NCBI GenBank assembly: GCA_910591455.2
Contig: OU342815.1
Coordinates: 18,927,806-18,991,805 of the forward strand
Reading direction: 5' to 3'
Source of the DNA: Pholis gunnellus
Taxonomy: Eukaryota; Chordata; Actinopteri; Perciformes; Pholidae
DNA: 64,000 bases
The notes under the pieces are model-generated. The model was not told the DNA's origin. It saw only the letters and a list, made by a program, of their open reading frames with translations, and did not search any database. Position 1 is the stretch's first letter, and every line of letters starts with the position of its first letter. A program made the translations under genes and the position numbers. Positions 1 through 64,000 of the stretch are shown here, in pieces.

Positions 1-933
1 GTATGAGTGTGTGTGTGTGTGTGTGTAGCCTAATCAGTCACATCTGACAGACAGCAAATCCTACTTGAAAAGCCACTCAGACATCCATTGTTATGTGGAG
101 AGCCAATTGAATGAGATAAGATGCGGGAGAGAAAGGCGAGGAGGGAGGAAAGGAAAGGCTGGATAAATGAGCTATCAGGGGACGGGAGAGCTTTAGACTA
201 GACCTTGACGCTGGTTTGAACACTGACTACTTTTAGAGGCTCCGCATAGCGCTTTAACGTCAGTAAATCATTAACATTTCAGACCTGCTGTAATTACGTA
301 CCAGAATGTCTTTGTGAATAATAAATCCACCTTAAAAAAAAAACAAATGCTTTGATCCACATTTTCTTCCCGGTGGGTGAATCCTGCGCCGTCTCCTCCG
401 GTCAACGGGCCCCTCTGGTTCATGAGAGCTGCCGTTCAGGCTGCTGCTGGTGGGATCATTGAGAATATATACGGCCCGGCTTTGACAGAACGTGTCCATC
501 TGTGCCATTGTGTGTCTCCATAATGCCGTTCCATATGGCCGAGTGTGGTCTCCGCACAAGCCTCATGGGCGGTTCATGATGGCTCACACACTCCCAACGT
601 CGTGCGTTCTTCCTCATGCACAAGCATGAATACATCATACGGTGTGTATGAAATCGCGCACGCGCATGCAAATATGGATGCAGGCATGTGCAAGCTCTGT
701 CTGCATTACTGAGGAAACTCAAGTAGCCATTATATTTCGTCTGCGTGACAGACACTGAAGTTCTGCCTGTCTGAAGTTCACAAAGTCACTGAGCATTTGA
801 ACTGCTGGTGCTGATGCAGGATGTTCTCCTTCTGACAGTTCAAATCGTTTCAGCTTTTTCTGTCTCGCAATAATACGTCTATATAACGTCTTCCGGTATG
901 TATCTTCTGCTGTCTGTGTAAACAGTCTGTACA

Positions 934-988
<55 letters not shown>

Positions 989-2489
989 CCTCTTTGTCTT
1001 TATGACCCTGTTTTTCATACTTCACAGTATTTCTGTCCCCTATTCGTCTCTTTCGTCCTGTCTGTCTCGTCTGGATTTCTCATGCTCTGCTGAGAGGCGA
1101 GGTGACTGCAGATCAATGGAGGGTCAGCACACACACACACACACACACACACACGATCACATCAAACTGCTGAGCAGGTGAATTTCATTCATCCATATTC
1201 TCCATTCGGAGACGACACCGTCCTGGTTATGGATTACCATGGCGGTGGATCGATCACAGCCGAGAGGTCACAGTCTGAGATGTGTGTGTGTGTGTGTGTG
1301 TGTGAATATTTTTGTCCCTGTCCTTTTTACAGCGGTGCATAAGTAAACGCTTTAACGGGCGTATTTGTGTGTTTTCTTATCTGTGCATTGATCTATTATT
1401 GTTGGTGTTTGACTCGAGAGATCACAAGAGCAGAAAACAAGAAAGAAAAAACAGAATAAGGAATTAGAGTACGGAGACCGAGGGAGTGAGCGCGGGTGTA
1501 TCAGATTCATGTGCTAATCGATGAGCTCTTTGTTGCTTCGTGGGTGTTTCCAATAGAGCAAAGTGCTGGAACATGATGATTTACATCTGCTGATTTGTGA
1601 GGAACCGCTACAACTCAGAGGGGAGAGGAGGACAGCTGGAGAGGCAAGCTGTGGAGGAGGTTACGGGAGGCGAAGCCAAGGGAGAGGAGAGGGAGACAGG
1701 GAGCAGGAGAGAAAGAGGAGACGGGTTAAAGGAGAGGAAGCAACAGTATGAGGAGAGGAGGTAACCAGAGAAGAGGAAAAGGAAGGGAAGGGAGGGGAAA
1801 TGGGAGGAAGCAAAAGAGAAGGAGACAAAGTGAAGCCGGAGGGGAAAACCGGGCTACGCAGGAATATCTGCTGATGAAAGACGAAAAGGCCAACTCGTAC
1901 ATAGCCTAGCATAGAAGAGCTGACCCGCCTCAGGGTTCATTCATATTCTCTTTGTGAGCTGCACAATTATTTTTACGGGCATCGCACAGAAATGTGCGAG
2001 GCTTTTTCAAAGTTACTTCTCGTGCTAGCGTCTTCACAGAGGGGCCCGTATGCCCAGCCGGGTGACCTAATCTGGGCAGATTAGCAGAGCTGCTAAAGTC
2101 TTCTATGGGCGCATCAAGGGGTATGTCATGATTACATCAAAGAGAGGGGTGTGGATGTAGCAGCGTAGCGGAAGGATGGTGTTTAAAACATTCCAAACAC
2201 AAAGCACAAGGCACTGAGCCGTCGCTTCCACACTCAGCTTTCCTTCCTTTGAGCCGAGAGAGACAGACAGACAGGTACACAAAGACGGATAATAACAAAA
2301 GTCATTGAATTAGTTTGTTTTCTTTCTTTCTTTGCTTCTCACAGGCAGAAAACAGTTCTTTTGTTTGGTTAGGAAACACATAAATGACACAATAATAGGG
2401 GGGGGGGGCGCGCCCTGGGGCTTCGAGATGCACTTAAGATGCAGCTTCTGTAGTGTAGAGCTAGGTGGTGCTGTCAGTCTACCCACTGT

Positions 2490-2522
<33 letters not shown>

Positions 2523-2577
2523 ACTGAGTGATCAAACCTGCTCTCTTTCTTACGAGGAACAGTTACGTCAGAGTAAA

Positions 2578-2626
<49 letters not shown>

Positions 2627-3573
2627 TCCACATATGATGGACAGGTGTAGCGACCTCACCCAGCTATAGTGATGGAGTGGTCATTGCTAAAGATACTGCT
2701 GACTGCATAAGGTGCCAAAGCACACACATGCACTTGAACATCATGGATTTTCTTTTTTTATGGTAAGTGGACATGAGTGGAAAGCAAAGCTCAGTGGTGT
2801 ACAGATAGCTTAAGCATATTTAAAGATTGTTGTGTGTGTGTGTGAGGGAGAGACTGTGTGTGTGTGTGTGTGTGTGTGTACTCGCTGTGTGCTCATGCAT
2901 TTGGCTGATTGTAGCGTTTCATCGATCCACTCCAAAGCAATCAATCAGGTCCTAATCGACCCGATTATAAAGGGTATGGTTGTGTGTGTGTGTGTGTGTG
3001 CGTGAGAGAGTGTGAGCATCGATGCCATGTTGTGCACTTAAATCCTGAACTGCGATTAATCTACCTATCTAAATTTCATGTGCGCTTTTAATTTTAATAA
3101 AAGGAAAGGAACTAACTCTGCACTTCTCCATCCCCCCCGATCTCACTCAGTCACTCACTCACTCACACACACACACACATACATACACACACACACACTC
3201 TTTCGGAGATGCTGAGGGCACAATTATTGCTATTCGCAAGCCTCTCATGTTTAATTTTTTTTAGCTGTAGTCAATTAATGTTGATTACCTGAGTTAGCTA
3301 AACTTCTAAACGCCCCTGTAGGCTGTTCTCTGTAAATCGTGTTGGTATTTACAAGGATAGCGATTGAATTATGTCTTTTTCATCACTCAGCACAGTGAGT
3401 CTGTCTGTAGATCAACGATCCAGCGTTAAACTGACCGCGTGTGTCATTCTCTGGCCCCACACATTCATATTTGATGATGTACAGTACACAATTAATGTCC
3501 AAAGTTAATGCCAAGTAAATCATCTGATATCAATATCCCAGTTGGAGCCATGAAGCCTCTATGCAGTCTTGCG

Positions 3574-3771
3574 CCCACACAGGTGTTTTCACTCATGGTG
3601 TCTAATTAGACCTCTTCTCAAGACTATGCAGGTGTGTACAGTCTGTGCTGGACTGACATCTTATTGGTAGATGGAGTTTAATGACCTCAGGTCATTCTCA
3701 GCATAGCTCCACCCACCTGCAGCCTGACTAGATGTCTAATCAGCCGGAATGATTGAAAACACCTGTGTGGG
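3574..3771. repeat. Foldback element, 18-bp perfect inverted repeat
   Basis: cccacacaggtgttttca (3574-3591) and its exact complement tgaaaacacctgtgtggg (3754-3771) bound a 198-bp block. Weaker inner symmetry (tctaattagac / gtctaatca) continues the stem. A 17-bp palindrome, aatgacctcaggtcatt (3680-3696), lies close to the centre. It could be a MITE-like element; no target duplication was identified. Confidence 0.8.
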
Positions 3772-5498
3772 TGTCGGCTGTCTCTCTGATCTCATATGAT
3801 GTGTTTTAATGCAGACAAATTCACAATACAGTTGTCTCATTTGCACATGTCTATACATATATGTACAATATATCTGTTTCTCTTATTGCACATTTGAAGT
3901 TCAAACAAATTCCCACTAAATATTAATTTTATATTGTGGCTCCAGTTCTGTTGTTACCCCGAAAACCTTCTTCACAAACGATGCAAATAGGCCACATATA
4001 TAGCATATAAATCTTTCTATCTTACTGGCGATGGTCTTTTTATAAGCTTCTGGTGATGATCTAGAGGAAAAGTGTGGCTCAGACTTGGTGTGTTGGTGTC
4101 TGGGTGGACGTGTTTGATTTTGGCTTGTTGGGTCAAGCCTTTTGATTGATCCAAGCTCTCAGGTCAGGTAGTCCAACAAACACACACACACACACCAAAG
4201 TACCTCCCACTAACCTCTACTTGTGCTCGGTAACCTGTGTTAACCTGATACTGACCACACAGTGACTATAAATAGGAGGAGGTGCAGAAGGGATGGAGAG
4301 GAAGCTTAGAAGTAACCCCAGGGGGAAAGATTGAGCTAGTGTTAGTGTTTAACCCCTGGGTTTATGTCTTTTAATTACAGCTGAACACAATTATTATATC
4401 GTTGACAACTCAAATGGAGTCATGGATAATTTATTTGGCTAAACACAGGTCACAGATGTGCTTAGTCTGGTCATAAATTGGACTCGGTGGACTCAGTGGT
4501 TGTGTGTTTTATGCCTCTGTGCTGGTGGTAGCCGCGGCTGGAGGCATTATGTTTTCAGCGAATAATGCGCCTCTTCACAAACCCAAATGAAGACAAAATA
4601 AAGCCTTATTCCTCGCTCGGAGGCATGTGAAGCGGACGGATGAAGGCTTTTTTTTTTACATGAGGTTGTCAGCAACCCGATCAAAGTAAAATGTGTGTTT
4701 TGACAGGAAGCTGAGACAGAAAACAATCTGAGGTTTACCAGCATCTCTATCTGTGAGTCTGTTGATGTTATTGACAGGATAGCTGACGAGAAGGGTTAAA
4801 TGCCACATACAATAGTGATGCGGAGACACACGTCGGTTAACTCATTACTCAAATGCTGAGAAACATCTGAAGTGCACTGTGCCTGGAAGCTCTCCTGAGC
4901 TTACAATATACTTCTAGTCTTGAGTGGGAATATCGGGTTGTGGTGGAAGAGGAACAGAGACAGACTTGGCAGCGTGTAACTTTTCATTTTGCTGAAAATG
5001 GACACATCATTGCACTCACACTTGACACGGTGACACTCTCAGACAATCTCAAGCTTCAGGTTTGCTTTTTGCTCGTACTCTCTGACATCCCGCAGTTTGA
5101 ACTTCTTTTTTTTTTTTTACAGCACATCTGTCAGTCCCCCTCATTACTATCATTACAATTCTGCCTCGGCTTCTGTCCATCACATCCTCCACGGCCATTT
5201 CTGTCTTTTTCTCTGCGTGCTTTGGCTCCGTCTATGCAGTTTCACCTTTCTCTCTCTCTCTCTCTCCCTCTCTCCCTCTCTCCCCTCTCATGCTCAGGAT
5301 GCGGTGTCATTTTGTTTGGCAGGTCTTTGAGTCTCCTGTCAAAGAGAACGGAGGCAAAGTCCTAATCTCTCGTCTGTCTGTCTGTCCTTTCTTTCCAACT
5401 CTGCTTTTTTTAAGAGACTCAGCAACACTGTGTTGAATTTGACTGTCCATTTTTCTTGCTGTCATTCTTTCAGATGTTCTTTTTTAAGAATCTCTCCT

Positions 5499-5501
<3 letters not shown>

Positions 5502-5584
<83 letters not shown>
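5502..5584 (+). repeat. (TG)n microsatellite, about 41 units
   Basis: Pure TG array in the first intron; it produces a false CVCV-type open frame. Confidence 0.97.
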
Positions 5585-5586
<2 letters not shown>

Positions 5587-6748
5587 ATCTGGAAGCAATA
5601 GCCTATTTAAGTGATAAATACTAGCTATACGTAGTCAGCAAATTAAAAGGTTTTACACTCATGACAGAGAGGTGTAAGTGCTGAGACAGAAGAGGGGGTA
5701 GGAGATGAGGATATGAGGAGATAAGGAGAAAAGGAGATGCCAAGTAACAATAAGCTGGTTAGAAGGAAAAGCAAAAAGAAGTCAGAGGACATTTGTGATA
5801 AGGGGGAAGAGAAGAGATGCGTGTTAGATGGAAAAGGGCAGTGTGACAAAACACGAATGTGTGAGAGACTGGTTGTGCCGAATACTTGGTGAGATATGGA
5901 TGGCGGGGGGTGGGGGGGGATATGAAAGGTGTGATATTGTATAACTTGATATTATTCTTCTATCTGCCTGGTGAGGTCACGCTGGAAAGAAAGAGCACAT
6001 ATATAGTAAGTGTACACACAGACATAGACACACAGAAAAGAAAGAAAAAACTTTGGAAAATAAGTTTTATTTTTGATCTTTTGTCGGAAGTAACACGCGG
6101 ATGTGGGTTCAATTCAAGCCACAGCAGATCAAGGCGAAGTATCAGACTAAGTGCCTCAACACTGAGTCCCACCTCAACAAGTGCTGCAGGGCCTGCAGGT
6201 GCATTAAGTGACACGAGTCCCTTAAAAAGGACTCTGAGCTAGAGAGGGATCGACAGGCAGCGAGAGCAAGACCTTATCAAAAGCCCAATGAAGAAACTTC
6301 CTGTGAAACTCTGCTTTAATCATCAGGTTGGCCTTGGAAAAAAAAAAAGATGCTGTCGCTGGACTTCTCTGTACCAGTACCTGCGTAAGCTTTTACTCTA
6401 AAATGTTGGCATCACTCTGCGCTTTAGAATTACATTTTCATAATGTTGGCATCGTTGTTTTGTTTTCGCTTTCTTGTGCAAAAAAGAGCCAGCCAGCAAA
6501 TCACAGTGCAGTGACTCACATCTGTGTGTGTGTGTGTGTGTGTGTTGTGTGTGTGTGTGTGTGTGTGTGTGTATACACTAGTTTGCACACTCTCATATGG
6601 TTTAGGCGTCTGTAGCGTGCATGTGCGTGCTCATGTCCGTATGAGTGAGAGAGTACGTTGCACACTTGTGGGTTCCGATGTAGCAGGAAGCCTCTGGCTT
6701 TACTGGCAAAGTCCCCTTTCTGTACTCTTGGCCACTATAGACATGAAG

Positions 6749-6790
<42 letters not shown>

Positions 6791-6980
6791 CACAGGTCTA
6801 TTCAGGTTTTTTTTACGTGGAGGCCCCTAGAACACCGTGTTGACAAGCTCTGTGCTACGTTAGGCTAAACGCAGACTCAGTGCAATACTCAATAGACAGG
6901 GATTCCTCTATATAACGCAGTTAGCGCTAGCAGGGCAGAGGGGGGAGACACGGTGGACACACACACACACTCTGTTGCAG

Positions 6981-59978
<52,998 letters not shown>

Positions 59979-60579
59979 GTACGACAAATACACACACCCT
60001 CTAACACGGCACATCATCAGTGTCAAAGACATAGAGAGACACACACAAACACACAGACATTTACAAATTGCTGCCTAATTCTCAAGGAAAGGGTCTTATC
60101 CAAAGATAAGTAAAGGATGATGAAGAGCAAATGAAAGTAGAACAGTAAGAAACAGAAAGCGCAGGTTGCGCTGAAGTAAGAAAAGTAAGATTGTTCACTT
60201 TCACACAGCAAAGTGTCTTTAAGTTGATAACGTATGAACGTGCTTTAGTGCACACTAAGTTGCTGAATGCATTGCATAATGTGACCGGCCCCACTATCAT
60301 AAAATAGTACAAAAAAAAGTGTGAACAAAGAAAAAGCATACACAGAATATATATTTTTCTTTTCTGTTTTTAAAGGAAAAAGTGGTTGTTCATCTTTAAA
60401 AAAATAAATGATGTGAGCAATCAAAACAACCTCATCACCACTCTGTCTGAAGAGTTGCTTTTACATTTCCTCCTGCATCCCGCCTTCTCCATCTCCTATA
60501 CACTTGACTCCTATATCCCTCCTTCTAGAAATATCTCCTTCATTTTCTGGAAGTGCAAATGAAAGCAAGGTTTGCAGAA

Positions 60580-60639
<60 letters not shown>

Positions 60640-63161
60640 AGGGGCTATAGTACGGCTACTTCTTAAAGACACTCGTGGACGGGCTTGTTCTCAAGGGTAC
60701 GACAGGGAAATAAATCCAAATTAGAGAGGACACTCTCATCTTAAAGGAAAGCACATGGAAAGGGCCACAGAGATGAGTGATGCTTTAAAACATCTCATCT
60801 CAGCCTGCACACAAACTTTTTATTTTTCACTTTGCCTTTTACGTCCCTCTATTCCATTTGGAGCTCCTTGAACGTGAGAGCACTCAACCTCGTTCCTCGC
60901 CGTGTGTCTTGCTGTGTGCCACGTTATTGTTGTCCATCAGTCCGGCCTGTTTGCACATTCTGCTGCGTCCACTTTTATGTGCTCGGTCCAAAACCATCGT
61001 CAAGGGAGCAGGAAAGGTGATATGAGGAGCGTAAAGGACCAGATATGGAAAGAATGAAGGCGAGGAGTTTGAACCCATAATAAAACAAAAAGGCCTTTTA
61101 TCTTCTAACAGCTGACAAGATTGGGGGAGACATCTTTTTTTCTTTTTGAGTTTTGGGTTTCTCATCTGGGCTTTGTAGCTTAAGTGTAACTGTACTCCAC
61201 ACCGTGTTCTGCGTGAACCAAAGCTCGGGACAGTGGTTAAATGTGTTCTCAACAAGATACAGTGACGTAAAAAGGAAGGCAGGGGAACATCTCGCACAGG
61301 AAAAGAGGATTACTTCAGAGGGACTGAAATGGTAAACATGGAGGGGTAAAGAAGAAACTCTCACGTCACAGATCATGTTGCATATCCCTATAGCTTTCCT
61401 TTTGATTGACAGCAAACTGAATCCTGTTGTTGTCAGATTTTATTAACTTTGTCGACATTTGCATTTGGCTCTGTCCGCTGTCAGAAAACTGTCAAAAAAG
61501 GAAAGACCCTGAACAGCTGTGATTTGCGTACAGCTGTAAAATGAATTCGGTCTCATTGCCAATGACTTCCCCTCGTATTCCAGTAACTGGAGAGCACATC
61601 TCCTCTCATGGACACATCTGAGTGAATTAAATAAAGCAAGCATGAGCGATACGGCTGGTGATTTGAGATGAACAGGACAGCAAAAGGTAATACAGCATGG
61701 ACAGATGAACCTGTTAAAGGCTCCAATAGCACCCTCCCACCCCCCCTTATTTAGAAATCTCCACCAAGTGAGCTAAACTACAGTATGTTTAAATGTAAAT
61801 AATACAGGGGCCCTCTACAAGACAGGTTCACAAGATTAAGAAACAACGTTACTCTATTGTTATTGACTGAAGGCTGAATTGACCTGTAGTTTTAGGTTCC
61901 TGTGATAACTTGAAGTTTTCATCTGACCATGATTTCCAAGCCTTCTAGTTTCAGCTGCATGTTGTCCACATTGATGTGCCTGTTGAATGTCTGGGGTTTC
62001 AGGCCCCATGTCTTTTTTTCCAGACTTCATTAATACATATATATATTTTTTATTTCTCAATCCTTTTCCCTGTACCTGTTGCTTGTCAACGTGTCTCCTG
62101 TTGTACAAGGCCACAAAGCCCAGAGAGCTGTTAAAGAGAGTGTGTGCCTGGCAAGCGTGAGACTTTGTTCCAACCCACTTTCCTCCGCTCTAATGTATTT
62201 TTTATTTCTTATAAAGACGACAGACAGCTGCATGGACTTTGGCGAGAGAGGGGCGGGGTCCTGGCAAGTGAGGACTTTAAAGACAATGACTTCTGGGAAA
62301 GGTTTTTTTTTTTTCACTTTCAGCAACGGTCTTTCCCTCCACAACCCAAGAAACCACTATGCGACTGCACCGCAACCACACACACACACACACACATGAA
62401 ACTATTACCGTTAGGGTAATGTTATGGTAATGAAAAGTCTCCATCATCCTGTGGAAAATGTGAACCTTGGAAGATTTCATATTATATTATAATTTTGCAG
62501 AATCTGAGATGCAAAGTGACCGAAATGGGAGACCATTTTATATATAGCGTGTGTGTGTGTGTGTGTGTGGAAACCCTCTCTGAAAATGATCAGGTTTGTG
62601 TGACTGAGTGTGTTTTTGTGACTAAATGCATTTCCCGAGTGCAGAGGCTGCAGCTGAGCGGATTTTTCAAACTCCCCTCAGTAAACGAGCAAAAAGCAAA
62701 CATACTTGTCACTCACATACTGCATTAATACTAACACGGAATAATAAATTGTGCGTGTTGTGTGTGTGTGTGTGTGTGTGGCTTTGTGGTCGCACATGTC
62801 TCACGTCTTTGTGGTGGCACAGAGGAACCAGAGCTCAAACGTTGCAGTAATGAATCAAATCAGGTGTGGAAGTAGAAACACGTGAAATACAGTCAGAGTG
62901 ATAGAAGAGGTGCTTCAAGATACATTCTAATAAGACGTCACTGAAGTCACTGTCGTAACATTCAGTATACATTCAGTACACTTGAATATGTATATATGTA
63001 TCGGTCCGTATTGTTCTTGAGTTTAGACTCATTCTCTCCTGAAGCCACTTCAAATAAGACGCTACAGTCAAAGACTTTCTGCTGACGGGACATAAAACAA
63101 ACGGTTGCAGCTGCGTTTCTTTCACCGGGTTTTCCTTTAGCGACGGGGACGACTCCGAGCT

Positions 63162-63206
<45 letters not shown>

Positions 63207-63310
63207 AATGTATTAGAAATGTTTCCTTGTGAAAATAAACGGTGAGCAATGCATATCCACAGGAATGATGAAAAGCATTTCAGGAGAAAAGGAGAAAGTG
63301 AAGATCTGTC

Positions 63311-63382
<72 letters not shown>

Positions 63383-63664
63383 TGTGTGTGTGTGTCTGTG
63401 TGTGTCTGTGTGTGTCAGAGGAGTGTGCGAATGTCTTCAGTTATGCACTTCTTAAATGTGTGTGAGCGTCTAACAGATCGCTGGTCATAACACAGGCGCT
63501 TCCACTGGTAAAATGGTCTCATGTTATGAAATGATTCGTCTATACTTGTGAGTAAACTGGTGTTACGAAAATACTCAACAGTCAAAATGCTCGTCTGCTT
63601 CTGTTGAAGTTTTCTGTTTGAATGCGTTTGTATTGCTGTATTGTGGTTCCTCCAGCCCACCACC

Positions 63665-63733
<69 letters not shown>

Positions 63734-64000
63734 CAGTCTTGCTCTCTCGCTCACTCTCTTCCTTGCCAACGCCATTCAGGCTTAGAGGCTGACAAACAGG
63801 CTGAGGAGCTTAGAACGAACAGCATCTCTCTGAAAGTGTGTGTGTGTGTGTGTGTGCATGTCGGGGGGGGGCGCGGTGTGATGCCGAGGCAGGCTGGTGC
63901 AGTCCATTGTCTGAATCTCTCCCTCGTGGAACTTTGACTTTGACTACGACAGTCACACACGGACAAGACTCTGCCAACAACTGTGTCTTTAGAGAGCCAC
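59979..64000 (+). other. pard3b intron continuing past the window
   Basis: The next conserved block (LGLKKSSSLESLQ in human) is not found before the window ends. Contents: (GA)n 60586-60634, CA 62377-62395, (TG)n 62549-62569 and 62759-62780, (TG)n 63164-63204, long (TG)n 63316-63379 and (TC)n 63670-63726. Open frames here are repeat translations or chance. Confidence 0.75.
63316..63379 (+). repeat. (TG)n microsatellite, about 31 units
   Basis: TG array followed by shorter interrupted TG runs to about 63416. Confidence 0.96.

Larger units (their letters stand above)
1..6980 (+). other. Intron upstream of first visible pard3b exon (partial)
   Basis: No exon was recognised here. In particular, the preceding PAR-3 N-terminal segment (a WVKIHHLEYTDGG-like stretch) is not visible, so the donor lies before the window. 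Contents include microsatellites at about 938-986 (TC), 1127-1154 (CA), 1280-1302 (TG), 2492-2521 (TG), 2580-2625 (CA), 5502-5584 (TG), 6522-6571 (TG) and 6750-6787 (CA). There is a G-run at 2398-2408, purine-rich stretches near 1620-1850 and 5660-5830, and a foldback repeat at 3574-3771. The open frames here are short or made of translated repeats. Confidence 0.7.

Overview
The window is vertebrate genomic DNA, almost certainly from a ray-finned (teleost, probably percomorph) fish. It has large introns with GT-AG boundaries, very dense (CA)n/(TG)n and (CT)n/(GA)n microsatellites, and several interspersed repeats of types common in teleost genomes. It contains no bacterial-style operons, rRNA or tRNA genes, or CRISPR arrays. 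Most long open frames are translated microsatellites or chance ORFs.

One gene explains all the coding signal: an internal part of pard3b (PAR-3-like / PAR3L), a multi-PDZ cell-polarity scaffold, on the + strand. Sixteen exons between 6981 and 59978 join in one consistent frame (about 654 complete codons, 1965 nt). In order they encode the end of the N-terminal PB1-like domain and the linker (exons at 6981, 7227, 13376, 20609), PDZ1 (20609 to 31467), a Pro/Lys-rich linker and PDZ2 (31197 to 33941), PDZ3 (46233 to 47375), and the first part of the low-complexity C-terminal region with the KASKSMDLG motif (51076 to 59978). The start codon and first ~55 residues lie before the window. The C-terminal half, including the region aligned to the aPKC-binding segment of PARD3, lies after it.

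The rest is intron. It holds microsatellites of up to about 60 dinucleotide units, two minisatellites (35-bp unit at 10021-10200, 18-bp unit at 39871-40256), an exact 262-bp tandem duplication (25799-26322), a complete 268-bp hAT-type MITE with terminal inverted repeats and a near-perfect 8-bp target duplication (34569-34836), an antisense LINE reverse-transcriptase fragment (37200-37780), other MITE/SINE-like fragments and a foldback element (3574-3771).

I see no undescribed multi-gene system. The most interesting signal concerns splicing. Two in-frame-skippable exons that carry half of PDZ1 (25625-25708) and half of PDZ3 (47217-47375) are each bracketed by a (TG)n tract just before the acceptor and a (CA)n tract just after the donor. 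The tracts can pair across the exon, and they are the kind of sequence bound by TDP-43 and hnRNP L. A third exon (31197) has its AG directly against a (TC)32 tract.
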